The notes beneath the pieces were generated by a model. The model searched no databases and was not told where the DNA came from. It worked only from the letters and a program-made list of their open reading frames with translations. Below, in pieces: positions 40,984 through 51,591 of a DNA stretch of 64,000 nt. Location of the stretch: contig NW_020825346.1 in the NCBI RefSeq assembly GCF_003286085.1, positions 806,001-870,000 of the forward strand, read 5' to 3'. The translations under genes were made by a program, and so were the position numbers. The first letter of the stretch is position 1, and every line of letters begins with the position of its first letter. The stretch comes from Drosophila persimilis. Lineage: Eukaryota > Arthropoda > Insecta > Diptera > Drosophilidae.

Positions 40984-43947
40984 TTATCTCCTAGCATTGC
41001 GTGCTCTTTCTTCGCGACGCAGTTTGGTAGCCATAGTTACGGCCATGAATCTAATCGCGGCCCAGTTTCCTTCCGACTCCAGCAGGCATTCTGCCAGGTT
41101 TGTCACCGCTGGCATTCTTCCAAGCTTGTTGCTTAGATCCTCTCGTTCTTGCCGAAATCTTGGACATTCGAAGAAGCAGTGCTCTGCGTCTTCGATGACC
41201 CCTGCGCAGACCACGCAGAAGGGGTCGTCCTCGTGCTTAAACCTATGCAGGTAGGCTTTAAAGCAACCGTGTCCTGTCAGCAGTTGTGTCAGGTGATACT
41301 CCACTTGTCCATGGCTACGGTTCAGCCAACTCTTCAGGTCTGGGATTAGCCTATGGGTCCATCGCCCTTTGCTGCTGTTATCCCACGAATCTTGCCATTG
41401 CAGGATTGTGCGCTGCCTTAAGGCACCTCTGGTGTCCTGGTCCGTAGTCCCCAGGGTTCGCTGTGCCCTGATTCCTGCGGCTTCTCTTGCCAGCAGATGG
41501 ATGGGAATCATTCCTGCTACCACAAGTGCGGCGTCTTGGGATACCGTTCTGAATGCGCAACACACCCTCAGGGCACACAGCCTCTGGACTGCGTTGCATT
41601 CTCGGGCATATGTTTTATGCTTCATTGCATCAACCCATATTGGTGCCGCGTACATTAGCGTTGAGCCAACTACGCTCGCTAGTAGCTTTCGCCTTGGCTG
41701 TTTCGGGCCTCCGGTGTTGGCCATGATGCGGGATAGGGCCACTGCCGTCTTTCCTGCTTTGCTGCTTGCATACGCCATGTGATGCTTGAAGCTGAGTCTG
41801 TGGTCAATCATGACCCCCAGGTACTTCAGGCTTGGACTGGAGCTAATAGTGCAGTCTCCTACTCGAATCGTGGCCGTCTCCACTACTTTCCTGCTGCTTA
41901 TGAGCACCGCCTCCGTTTTGTGGGTGGCTAATGCGAGATCCCTCCCTGATAGCCATGTTCTGGCTCTCTCTACCGCGTCGTTGCAGATTTCTTCCGCCGC
42001 TTCTTTCTGTTTTGCCACTACGACTATTGCTATGTCGTCGGCAAAGCCTATCACCGTTGCGCCCATTGGCATATCCATCTTGAGGATTCCATCATACATG
42101 ATGTTCCACAGCAGCGGGCCGAGGACCGATCCTTGGGGAACTCCTCCAGTGATTTGGTGCTCACGTGTCCCCTTATCCGTCTCATATATGAGCAATCGGT
42201 CTCTTAGGTAGTCCGCGATGATATTCTGCAGATACGGCGGTACTTGAAAGTTTCTCAGTTCTTCTAGTATGTGATCCCAATTGGCAGAGTTGAATGCATT
42301 TTGGACATCGAGTGTTGCCACTATGCAATACTCTTTGGTCCCGTACATCCACCGGGTGCCATCGATAGCTCGCTTTGCTATCTCACATACCTCGCCGATT
42401 GCGTCCACCGTGGACCTGCCTTTGCGAAACCCGTGCTGTCTCGGTGAGAGCTGACGCGTTACTGCCTTCTCCAGCCTGGTGTGGATTATGCGCTCGAGGA
42501 TCTTACCCACTGTGTCGAGCATGCAGAGTGGTCTATAGGATGATGGCTCCTCGGTCGGCTTGTTCCCCTTGGGTAAGAGGACTAGCCGCTGTCGCTTCCA
42601 TGGTCTGGGGAAGGTCCCTTCGGACATGCACGCATTGAATAAATCCACGTACATTTGTGGATTGGTCTCAATAGCCGTGCGGAGAACGGCATTCGGGACC
42701 CCATCAGGTCCTGGTGCTTTGCCGTTCTTTATCCGTTGTAGAGCTTCGAGGACTTCTGCTCCCGTGGTGGCTTCTATTTCAGGTGGCGGTATTCTATCCA
42801 TCACCCTCTGGCCTGCCACTTTCTCTGGGAATAGGGTTTCTACTATGTTAACCAGCAGATCTGCACACATTGGCGGCGGGGGACTGAACACTCGCAGTCT
42901 CTTCATTACCAGCCTGTATGCGTAGCCCCAAGGGTTCGCATCTGCGTCATCGCAGAGCTTTTCGAAGCATTTGCGCTTGGCATCTTTGATCTGCCTCTTC
43001 AAGCAGCGTCTGCTTTCCTTATATTCTCCTTGGAGCCTCTCGAATTCCGGGGAACCTCTCGAACGCTGGTACAGTCGTCTTTTCCGCTGGCACTCCTGCC
43101 TGGCGCTACCTATTGCAGCGTTCCACCAATAAGCTGGCCTGCGGTTGTTCAGGCTTCTTCCTTTCCTTAGCATGGAGGCATCACATGCTTCCAGCGTATG
43201 TATAGCCAGTTGGCTTGCTCTCTCTTCAGCCGTACCGTTGGTCTCGTAGTCCTCAAACATGGCCCGGACCATATCCGGCTCTAGCGTTTCGGTCTTATAA
43301 CCGATCCGCTTGCCAATGAACGGGTTAGGTGCGCCCGCTTCCTGGATTTCACATATGAGGGCTTGGTGGTCACTCCCGGTGTATAAGCCACTAACTTCCC
43401 ACGTTGTCCTGCGGCTGAGGCTGCTGCTCACGAACGTAAGGTCTATTATAGACCCCGTTCCAGCTCTGCCGAACGTCTGCTGTGTGCCTGTGTTCAGCAG
43501 TACGGCATCCAACGTCGCAAAGCATTCTAGGAGTGCCTGTCCCCTTGGGTTCGTTCTCGGGCATCCCCACTCCGTCGCCCAAGCGTTGAAATCGCCGGCT
43601 ATGAGCGTAGGGTGTTTCTCCCGCGCGTCTTCAGCAATCCTTTCCAGTGCCTGCGTCGCCTGCTGTAGGCTGAGGCTCGGGGGCAGGTAGCAGCTATATA
43701 TGTGCACTCCATTTATCCGGGCTCTGGCGAATCCGTCTCCGACGTATGTTTGCAGTAATTGCTGTGTGGGACTCGCACAGCTCCATATCGCTGCCTTCTT
43801 GTTCGAGTCAGCAATCCACTCTCCCGAGTTGCGATTCCGGTATTGCTCGCTTATGACTGCTACATCTATACGGTGCTCCCTTATTGTCTGGTCCAGCAGC
43901 TGCTGTGCCATCTCGCAGTGGTTGAGGTTTAGTTGGATGATTTTCAT
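40984..43947 (-). CDS. LINE ORF2: endonuclease and reverse transcriptase, intact
   Basis: The 987-residue protein nicks target DNA and reverse-transcribes the element RNA. Endonuclease: NLNHC near residue 7, the catalytic GDFNAW at about 118-123 and SDH at 192-194. Reverse transcriptase: YRPLCMLDTVGKILE near 471, QHGFRKGRST near 504, motif A ATLDVQNAF near 544, motif B GGVPQGSVLGP near 601 and motif C FADD near 635. The C terminus has CVVC...HCFFECPRF, the Cys/His motif usual downstream of RT in this clade. The ATG (43945-43947) overlaps the ORF1 TGA (43944-43946) as ATGA, an arrangement suited to termination-reinitiation. The frame shows no defect, so this copy could be active if ORF1 function is supplied. 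Confidence 0.9.
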   Translation of the reverse strand: MKIIQLNLNHCEMAQQLLDQTIREHRIDVAVISEQYRNRNSGEWIADSNKKAAIWSCASPTQQLLQTYVGDGFARARINGVHIYSCYLPPSLSLQQATQALERIAEDAREKHPTLIAGDFNAWATEWGCPRTNPRGQALLECFATLDAVLLNTGTQQTFGRAGTGSIIDLTFVSSSLSRRTTWEVSGLYTGSDHQALICEIQEAGAPNPFIGKRIGYKTETLEPDMVRAMFEDYETNGTAEERASQLAIHTLEACDASMLRKGRSLNNRRPAYWWNAAIGSARQECQRKRRLYQRSRGSPEFERLQGEYKESRRCLKRQIKDAKRKCFEKLCDDADANPWGYAYRLVMKRLRVFSPPPPMCADLLVNIVETLFPEKVAGQRVMDRIPPPEIEATTGAEVLEALQRIKNGKAPGPDGVPNAVLRTAIETNPQMYVDLFNACMSEGTFPRPWKRQRLVLLPKGNKPTEEPSSYRPLCMLDTVGKILERIIHTRLEKAVTRQLSPRQHGFRKGRSTVDAIGEVCEIAKRAIDGTRWMYGTKEYCIVATLDVQNAFNSANWDHILEELRNFQVPPYLQNIIADYLRDRLLIYETDKGTREHQITGGVPQGSVLGPLLWNIMYDGILKMDMPMGATVIGFADDIAIVVVAKQKEAAEEICNDAVERARTWLSGRDLALATHKTEAVLISSRKVVETATIRVGDCTISSSPSLKYLGVMIDHRLSFKHHMAYASSKAGKTAVALSRIMANTGGPKQPRRKLLASVVGSTLMYAAPIWVDAMKHKTYARECNAVQRLCALRVCCAFRTVSQDAALVVAGMIPIHLLAREAAGIRAQRTLGTTDQDTRGALRQRTILQWQDSWDNSSKGRWTHRLIPDLKSWLNRSHGQVEYHLTQLLTGHGCFKAYLHRFKHEDDPFCVVCAGVIEDAEHCFFECPRFRQEREDLSNKLGRMPAVTNLAECLLESEGNWAAIRFMAVTMATKLRREERARNARR

Positions 43948-45327
43948 CTATCCTTCATTTGCTGCATCGCCTTTTGGTACTGCGGGCACCTCGAACTCGT
44001 CGTTTGGTGCTTCGGGTCCTTCACCCGGTGGCGCTTGCAAAGAATGCAACTTGGTTCGTCTTTGCAATCTTTGGCCTGGTGGTCGGCTCCTGCGCAATTG
44101 TAGCAGCACTTCGTGAAATCTTGGCTGCTCTTACAATTAGGCGCGATGTGGCCAAACTCCATGCACTTGTAGCATCTTCGGGGAGTTGACTTGGGTCGTA
44201 TTCTGCAATACCCCCACCCCAGGCGAATTCTTCCTTTCTCCAGGAGGGGCTTTGCTATAGCCGGTGGAACTTTCAGGGTCAGGGTCTGCGTGCTCCTATA
44301 GGCTGGTCTGATGGAGATGGCTGCGGCCTCGCATATTTCCACCCCTGCCTGCGCTTTGAGTTCCGCTAGGACTTCCTCTTGGGTGGACACTTCGTCTATG
44401 TCCCTTACCTCCAAGATGACAGTTTCGGTAAGACTCCTTACTTCAACCGTGCTTCCTAGCGCTTCCTTGACTGCTGCCTGCATCTCTTGGGTTCTCGGGT
44501 CCGCCGGTTTTTCCAGCATCAGCAACAGCTCTCCTTTTGCTGTGCGTCGCACCCCTTGCACCGATTGCCCTAGCTTTTTAAGACTTGGCTCTGTCTTGAC
44601 CTTCCTTAGGATGTCTGCATATGAGACAGTGCCGGTGGCGGCGATGACTATTGCATCGCTGCGTGGCGGTCTTGGTCGTTGCTGCTGCTTTGGCTTTGGC
44701 CTTTGCCTGGCTACGACCTTCACCCACCCTACGTCTCGCTCCTTTGGGGCGTCCTCCGGTCCCTTGCGAGCTACGGCGTCCCTCATTTGGCCTTCCTGCG
44801 GCTTCTTCTCCATTTTTTTTTGACTTCTTGGGTCCATGTTTTGGCTTCTTCGGTCTTGGGGACGGGGACGGGGACTCGTGGGTGGTGTTCCTGGGCTCTG
44901 GCCGTGCCCTCTTTCCCGCCCTCTCCGTCACTGCCGGCTGTGCAACCTTGGCTACAGCCTGCTCCGCAGAGATCGCCTGCCAGCACGATTCCAACTCTCG
45001 CTGCAGATATTCGATCTCATCCACCAGATCCCTCATTGGGTTCGTGATGGACCTCTTTGGGAGCACCATCAGCTTCCTCAACTCTCTGGCCTTTTGGCCC
45101 AAGCTCGCCAAATGCGCCATGGCCCTCTCCTTCGGGTCTGCTTGCTCCTCTTGGGGGCGCTGCAGCGTTGGAGGAGAGGATCTTGCGCGCTCCTCCACTG
45201 CTTCCGCCGGCTGGTTTGGCGATCGCGCCAGAGCATTTCTCCGGCGAAAGGGATTCTCCTCATCCCAGGCGAATGAGCTTGTCAGCGGAGTGCTGCAAGC
45301 CGCAGCTTGTTCCCGCTGATCGCTCAT
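43944..45327 (-). pseudogene. LINE ORF1 (Gag-like, CCHC), frame broken at an A run
   Basis: The nucleic-acid binding protein of the element. The 5' frame starts at ATG 45327 (MSDQREQ); an upstream GTG at 45408 follows directly on a stop. It encodes a Ser/Pro- and Lys/Arg-rich N part. The 3' frame, open from 44837 to 43944, encodes the rest with CCHC knuckles (CYKCMEFGHIAPNC and CYNCAGADHQAKDC). The two frames overlap from 44578 to 44837, and the likely switch point is a run of about nine A at 44813-44821 (T on the plus strand), where one frame reads KSKKNGEE and the other SQKKMEKK. A one-base indel in this copy, a sequence error or programmed slippage could each explain it. Confidence 0.75.
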
Positions 45328-45809
45328 CTCCGATCTGGCCGTTGATCTGGCAACTCCGGTTGCTGCGGCCGCGCCCTCTATTGGCCAGACGCTGTCGTTT
45401 TCCAGCACTTAGCCTCCAGTCAGCTGTTCTTCCGTCGTTTTCCAACACCACTTGCGGTGTGCTTGGCCAATTTTGCCCAAAAACAAAAAGAAGGCAGCAA
45501 CCAACAAGTGGCGCCAAGAATCACAGCGAAGAAGAATAGGAAAACAGGCACTTACCTGCTCCTCCTTCCCCCCCCTTCGGCCTATGGCTCGACGGCGTCC
45601 CACTGGGATTTCGGCCAGTACTATTGGCCAGGTGGCCGCTTCTCTGCTTGCGGACTTGCGTTCCGCGCAGGTAAGTAACGCAGCACTACTATGGCTCGCG
45701 CTAACTACTCTTTGCCTCTTTTCCAGGCTAACTTCCGACGTTTTCCACTGAATTATACGGAACGATTTAAAACACGACCGCACTCACTAGAATACACAGA
45801 ATGTCTCTC

Positions 45810-45822
45810 GTTTGTGTGGGTG
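45810..45822 (+). repeat. Right target-site duplication of full-length LINE
   Basis: This is the second copy of GTTTGTGTGGGTG, after which the ordinary spacer resumes with TGTCTGTCTG. Confidence 0.9.
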
Positions 45823-47063
45823 TGTCTGTCTGTTTTTGTGGATATACAATTCTTGCATTAATATTATTATCATTGTTTTTGGGTTTTTTTCTTGTTTTTT
45901 TTGGTATGTGTTTTGTATATCGTTTCAGTTTTTTTTAATATTTTGTTGGTTTATGTTTTTTTCGGGCTTTTTGTTCTTTTGCCTTATCGCATTCTGCGGC
46001 TTATATAAATTTATTAATTTACATGAAATTATAACATATGTATTTACTCGCTATACCATACCATTTATTTATTATTATTATTATTTTTATTATATATATA
46101 TATATATGTTTGTATATATAGCCATTTAGCCCCCATTGTCTGACTAGAATCGCTGAAACGCCATTATCCACAATATTTATAATATAATAGTAAAAAAAAA
46201 ACAATAACAAGAAAAAAAATAGAGAGACACACACACTCGTTAGGTTTTCGAGACGCCAATTGCGATCTTCGAGCACATGCCATTGAGTGTGGGATGATGC
46301 TTGAGCTAGGTTCCTGATCGGTCATGTATCGGTATGTCTATACACTATCCATATATATATTCATTCGCTGAGTCTGCATGGGATAATGAGGGTAATAAAG
46401 GTCCTCTTGCCGAATCTAGAGAGGAGAAACTCTGCCCACACTTTGTACTCGTTAATACGCTTTACTTTACTCGTTTCTCATGGTGTAAAAATATTATTCA
46501 ATATCATTATTATTACTATTATTATTTAGCATGTTTAGCACTTTTATCGTCTTTTTCTTTTGTCATCTTTTCTTTTTGTTCCTAAACAAACTCAGCATGA
46601 AATTTGCTTTTAAAAAAATTCTCACTGCAGGCTTCCTTTTCATATGGGTTTCATTCGCTTTTTCCACTTTCGATTTATATTTACCATACATACTATATTT
46701 ATATATATTTATAATATTTATTTTATGCTTCCTATACAACTATACATATTTGTGTGTGTGTTTTGTGTGTGTGTTAAAATCAGATTTGGGAAACACACAC
46801 AATTCTAAACAGATCTAAACACTTAAAAAGATTGGCACGCTTTGAAATCGGAGCTCGAACGGATGATGGGCATGGAGATCTTCGGAGGAGAATATGGAAT
46901 ATATGGAGGAACTAAAGTTATTGTTGCGCTTCAAATTGAACTACGTGAAATGGAGCTCCCACTCCCACTCCCGCTTCCGCTCCTTCAGATCCCTTCTAGG
47001 TATTGCACTCTTGTCACGGCCCCAGGATATAGTCATAGTCTACCCGTCCCCTCCCTCACGCCT
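45823..47063. other. U7 spacer remainder, no gene
   Basis: This is ordinary spacer right of the LINE: T-rich DNA, TTATTA and (TA)n near 46070-46107, the ACTCGTTAGG block, TAGCATGTTTAGC and CTGCAGGCTTCC parts (kept here, lost in U5/U6), TG tracts and a short hexamer run before the U8 gene A stop. No gene is seen. Confidence 0.6.
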
Positions 47064-48506
47064 CTAGTAGTAGGCGGGGAACGGGTGATAGACGGATTCG
47101 AGGCATGATGATTGGCCGACGGCAGCACAGGCGGCGGTCGTACGCCCGGATGGTAGTTGCTCGATGCCACCTGGTGGTAGGCCCCAAAGCTGCGGGCCAT
47201 GTGCCGATTCTGGGCCACTGCCGCCGCCGACTCGCCCAGGAGGCGGGACTGGTCTGCTGTGCCCAGCAGGCGATTGTTCTGTTCCATCAGCAGATGGGCG
47301 GTGGGGTCGACCAGCAGGCGGTGCTGGTCGGCGGCATTTGAGGCGGCCAGAATTCGGTGCTGCTCCACCGTAGAGAGCAGGCGGTGATGCTCGAGACTGT
47401 CGCGGCTCTGGTGCTGCATCTGCGAGGAGAGGAACGACCGATTGTTGCCCACGGCCATGTTGGCCGTGTTCGGTGTGAGGTCCAGCGAGGCCATTCGCAG
47501 CATGTCGTGATGCGGATGGTTGTAGGGCAGCTGTGGCGGCGACGACACCACATAGTTGGCCGTGCGGCTCAGGTCCACGGAGGTGGTCTGGTCGTGCTCC
47601 TGCTCGCCCAGCTGCTCGCTCAGCATGTTGTGCATGGCCGCCGCCGACTGGTGTTGCTGCATGGCCAGCTGGCTGCCGTGTCCGTGCTCCTGCTGGTGCA
47701 CCACCGATGCACCCTTTGCCTGCTGTGCCTGCGCCTGGGCCTGGGCCTGCGCCTGCTGGCTCTGCTCCCTGTCCGACAGAATGTCGTAGATGTGATGGTA
47801 GCGACTGCTTGGCAGCTGGATGTTGTGGTGATAGTTGCTCGACGCATTCGATCTCGAGCTCATGTCCAGGCCCTGCAGATCGGACAGATCGTTGGCCGCA
47901 CTCGCCGCCACGGCAGCAGCCGCCGCCGCACTCGCCGCATTGCTGTTGCTGCTCTGGCGATACTCCGCCGGCGAGTCGAGCTCCTGGCTGTTGTACTTCA
48001 GGTTGCTCGCCATACTCTCGTACTTGGAGTACATGAGATCGATCTACGACTGGGGGAACTTCATGCGCATATCCTGGCCCGCGCTGCTCGAAATAACAAA
48101 CAGAATGAACGTTCCATTGGCGGTAAAAGTAGCGAGTAACGAGGGAAAAATGCAATGAAAAATAAGAGTTGGTGAAGCGATAAATGCTGACATACAAAAA
48201 TGTTCTGTACCTGTTCTGCGGCATGATGCTGTTCTCCTCGTCGCTGGACATTTGATTGTGACGCGAGAGGTTGTGCCGCTGGCGTTGCTCGTGCTGGTCC
48301 TGCTCCTGCACCGCCCGGAGAGATGGGCGGCGGCGAGGGCGGCGTGCGATGGTGCGACGAAGAGAAGCCATCGGAGTCGGGATGCTGCGGTTGGGGTGTG
48401 CTGCCCGCATCCACGTCCACATCGTTCTGGTTCTGGTTGCTCTGCGGATTGGTTGGCGTCGAGGCGCTGGGCGAGATGTTGCAGGCTCCCAGGAACATCG
48501 GAAGTG
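47064..48506 (-). pseudogene. U8: gene A 3' fragment (nonsense, 4-bp frameshift, 287-bp deletion)
   Basis: The terminal exon ends at 48086 and carries TAG at 48044-48046 with a GAG acceptor. Near 47090 a 4-bp loss (GTTA) shifts the frame just before the natural end. The gene A frame then runs through SITRSPPTTRGVREG to a stop at 47033, while the old YHPFPAYY end is left in another frame ending at 47064. The previous-exon remnant is 48211-48506, with MFLGACN as in U2 and U7. Confidence 0.85.
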
Positions 48507-48552
48507 AATTCTGAATTATGGAGAGGAATTGCTTGATTGCTGAAAAGCCACG

Positions 48553-49659
48553 CTAAGATAATCTAATCGGGGGAACTGAACTCGAGTGTCGCCGCGGGAC
48601 AACAGCAACAGCAAAAAGACGTTTGGCTATACGTGGGGGCTGGCCCCAGCACTCACCTTCCGTGCGCCAGATGTACCGCGTGAGGGACCAGGGCGTACGC
48701 ATATCCTGCGGATGACTGGGCTCAATATAGTGCTTCATTTCGCGCAGGGCCTGGAGGGTGAGCGTAGAGAAGCAGGCGGCCAGGGAGCCGGCACAGGCAT
48801 TTTGGGTGGTCGTCAGCTGGCTGGTTGTCTCCTTATTGACCATGAAAGCGACAAACTTCTGGCATCCTCCGTAGGCGGCAAAGAGAACCGAATTCTCGGC
48901 CACATTGGCCACCACGGCGGGCAGGGAGCCCGCATAGAGGCCCCGGAATATACCATCCTTTCGATACGTGCTCACGAAACAGTCGAACATTCCTTTGTAG
49001 GCCTCCGGGAAGGTCTGCAGCTTCACCTTGACAGTGTCCAGCGGCTGCGAGACGTACACCTGTGCGGCCCCGCCTAAGAGATCAAGGGGAGTTGATATTG
49101 GTCCCATGGTGTCGGCAGAGCTGTGTGTATACGCACCCAAAGAGCCCGCCAGGAAGTCGATGAGCCCCTCCACAAAGTTGATGTTGTTCCCGGTTCCGCC
49201 TCCATGCATGTCGAGGCGCCGTACGAGTCTTAGGAATTTGCCGAATATGAATAGGAGGCCGTCACGCACGGCTTCGAGCGTCGAGAGTGGACTGAGCTTC
49301 CGACGCTCGTTCTCGCTCTGCTGGCTCTCCTCCTCGGCCTCGGCCTCCAGCACCGCCTGCTCGTATGCCTCGAGCAGTTCATCGGGGGCCCCTATCAGCA
49401 CGGAGCTGCCCACTCGGCTGGAGCCGACTCGCGGCCGTGTCAGCGTTGACGCTGGTTGCTCATCATCGTTCTTGGGGGCAGGCTTTGGCTCTCGCGGTGC
49501 TTGTCTCTTCAGGAATTTCTCTTCGGGTGTCGGGGGTAGGAGCGGTGTTGGTGGCTCCGTTGGATCTTCTCTCTTACCGATTTGCCTTGACCCCCTGCCC
49601 GCGTAAAATGTTTCGGGCTGTGGTTTCTCTTCGGGTCTTGTGCTCTTCTTTTCTGACAT
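48553..49659 (-). CDS. CG1628: U8: truncated ornithine carrier, repeat-2 motif deleted
   Basis: This 368-codon form matches U7: MSEKKS start, the 30-bp deletion of CPTELIKCKL and no 27-bp insertion. The exon ends at 48657 and the read-through stop is 48553. U7 and U8 are thus close relatives in this part. Confidence 0.8.
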   Translation of the reverse strand: MSEKKSTRPEEKPQPETFYAGRGSRQIGKREDPTEPPTPLLPPTPEEKFLKRQAPREPKPAPKNDDEQPASTLTRPRVGSSRVGSSVLIGAPDELLEAYEQAVLEAEAEEESQQSENERRKLSPLSTLEAVRDGLLFIFGKFLRLVRRLDMHGGGTGNNINFVEGLIDFLAGSLGAYTHSSADTMGPISTPLDLLGGAAQVYVSQPLDTVKVKLQTFPEAYKGMFDCFVSTYRKDGIFRGLYAGSLPAVVANVAENSVLFAAYGGCQKFVAFMVNKETTSQLTTTQNACAGSLAACFSTLTLQALREMKHYIEPSHPQDMRTPWSLTRYIWRTEGECWGQPPRIAKRLFAVAVVPRRHSSSVPPIRLS

Positions 49660-49837
49660 GACAGTGCTCTTAGTCTGCTGCTGGATGTTGCTTTCTTCTC
49701 TCTTTATTGCTGTTTACTGAAATTCGTCATCATCAAACGATCGGCTGCTCTTCCGATCGTTATCGTTCGTGTCCGGTCTGTGGCTGTTGCTGTTGGTGTT
49801 GGTGTTGTGTGGGTCTGTTGCTTATTCTCTTTGTCTG

Positions 49838-51277
49838 TTATTGAACGCGCTCTGATAACTTCGAGCTTTCTGTTATGTCTTCTTTTCCAGCGATAGCTGT
49901 TTTGTTCGCTTTTTCAGCGGTATTTGTTATGTCTGCTTCTTCAGAGGTAGCTGTTATTTTCGCGTTTCCGCCGGTAGCTGTTATATCTGCTTTTACAGCG
50001 GGGGCTGTTAAATCTGCCTTTGCAGCGGGTGTTGCTATATCTGCTTTTACAGCGGCCGTTGTTATATCTGCTTTTACAGCGGACGCTGTTATGGCGGCGT
50101 TTGCAGTGGGGACTGTTATGCCCGTTTTTACAGCGGAGGCTGTTATATCTTCGTTTACAGTGGGATCTGTTATGTCGGCTTTTACACAGGTAGCTGCTAT
50201 GTCCGCGTTTCCAGTGGTGACTGCTGTGTTAGCTGTTTCTATTTCTGTTACTTCCACTGTTCCAGGCACTGTTAACTCCAACGTTTCAGGCGTCACTGTT
50301 GGTCGCTGTGTCTCAGCAAATTGTTCCAAATTCTTAGAAGTTTCCAATCGACTTATTTCAGCTGCTACTAAGTTCGAGTTTTTAAACAAATTTACAACTT
50401 GTGTCGTGGGCAAGGGGATACTACTTTCGGGCACTGGCAGTGGGGCTTGCTCTGCTTCAATACTCCCGAGCCGTAATGCGGTGGTTAGCTTAGCTTTAGC
50501 ACAACCTTCCGACCAATCAATTGGATGCTTTGGATACTGGCCAACTGATGCGTTCAGGTAGCGGTTCAGTAGCGAATCCGATGCTTTTGCAACCACCGCT
50601 TCTTCTTCAGTTATGTTCTGTTCTTGTTGATCAAAATGGCTTGCAGCTAATTTCAATGACGCTAGTTGGGCGCTGCCACACGGACTTGACGGGGTACTGC
50701 TGTCGGTTACGGGTGCTAGGGGCTGCTCTTCTGGTGCCACAATACTCCGGAACCGTAGGGCGGTGGTTAGCTTAGCTTTAGCACAACCTTCCGACCAATC
50801 AATTGGATGCTTTGGATACTGGTCAACTGATGCGTTCAGGTAGCGGGCCAGTAGCGAATTCGCTGCTTTTGTAGCTTCTGCTTCTGCTTCTGCTTCTTCT
50901 TCAGTCAACTGTTCCTCGGCCTCGGCCGCAGGAGCTTGTCGATCGAATGTGCTTGCAGTCAATTTCAATGGTTGTATGGGCTCGTTACCAGACGCTGTGC
51001 TGGACTTTTTGTCATATGGAGAGGTGAACAATGGATTCAGGGTTCGCAGCAGTGGCCGCGGGGCACGAGGTCCTGGCTTGGGTGCGGCTGGTGGCCGACC
51101 AAAAATCTTTGCGATATTGGAACGTACCTTTTTCGATGCCAAACCAGTCACAATCGCCGTCACGCCCACAATGCCCACTAGGCCCACAACGCCCTCCGTT
51201 AGTGTGTCCTCGCGTGTGTGTCTTTCGTTGGGATCCCAAACTTTCTGCTTTCGATTGTACTCGTAATCCTTACTCAT
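49838..51277 (-). CDS. U8: gene C, two-block form
   Basis: The 479-residue frame starts MSKDYEYNRK. It has LFTSPYDKK (LCTSPYDKK in U2-U7 and U9), VPTANAA and KTAIAGKEDITES. LFTS and KTAIAG are shared with U1 only, although U1 has a single 94-residue block; this suggests exchange between distant units. The frame is intact. Function unknown. Confidence 0.8.
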   Translation of the reverse strand: MSKDYEYNRKQKVWDPNERHTREDTLTEGVVGLVGIVGVTAIVTGLASKKVRSNIAKIFGRPPAAPKPGPRAPRPLLRTLNPLFTSPYDKKSSTASGNEPIQPLKLTASTFDRQAPAAEAEEQLTEEEAEAEAEATKAANSLLARYLNASVDQYPKHPIDWSEGCAKAKLTTALRFRSIVAPEEQPLAPVTDSSTPSSPCGSAQLASLKLAASHFDQQEQNITEEEAVVAKASDSLLNRYLNASVGQYPKHPIDWSEGCAKAKLTTALRLGSIEAEQAPLPVPESSIPLPTTQVVNLFKNSNLVAAEISRLETSKNLEQFAETQRPTVTPETLELTVPGTVEVTEIETANTAVTTGNADIAATCVKADITDPTVNEDITASAVKTGITVPTANAAITASAVKADITTAAVKADIATPAAKADLTAPAVKADITATGGNAKITATSEEADITNTAEKANKTAIAGKEDITESSKLSERVQ

Positions 51278-51535
51278 TTTTGGGAACCGAAAATTTGGTT
51301 TTGAAATAATATGCGCACTTTGTATATTTGTATGTGTCTGCTACGATGCCAAAAAGGTGTCTAGAAAAACTGCCTTCTGTCAGAATAAAATTCTTATCGA
51401 TTGAAATGCCTTTCAATGTACGTTTTTTGTTGTTTTTTTTTATTATTAATAATCGATAATTTGATTACGCCATATGTATATATATGTCTGTGTGTATATA
51501 TATATATATATATATATCATTTCGATCAGCGTTTT

Positions 51536-51547
51536 CAGTGTGTGTGT

Positions 51548-51548
<1 letters not shown>
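51536..51548 (+). repeat. Left target-site duplication of truncated LINE
   Basis: CAGTGTGTGTGTG is repeated at 53799-53811. It lies a few bases from the corresponding site used by the LINE in U7 but is a different sequence, so the two insertions are independent. Confidence 0.85.

Positions 51549-51591
<43 letters not shown>

Larger units (their letters stand above)
40768..45809 (-). mobile_element. Full-length R1-clade non-LTR retrotransposon in a GT-rich site
   Basis: This minus-strand element of about 5.0 kb has a 13-bp target-site duplication, a 39-base poly-A tail (plus-strand T at 40768-40806), ORF2 with an AP-like endonuclease and reverse transcriptase, and ORF1 with CCHC knuckles. The NLNHC endonuclease start and the C-terminal Cys/His motif of ORF2 fit the R1 clade. 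It sits in a GT-rich tract, so on its own strand the target is AC-rich. Some R1-clade families (Waldo, Mino) are known to insert into AC-type repeats, so it may be related to them. The 5' end near 45809 includes about 480 bp of UTR before the first ORF1 ATG. ORF2 is intact; ORF1 has a frame break. Confidence 0.9.

Noticed and set aside
41369-42925. Plus-strand frames over the LINE
   Set aside because: They are shadows of ORF2, whose endonuclease and RT motifs are on the minus strand.
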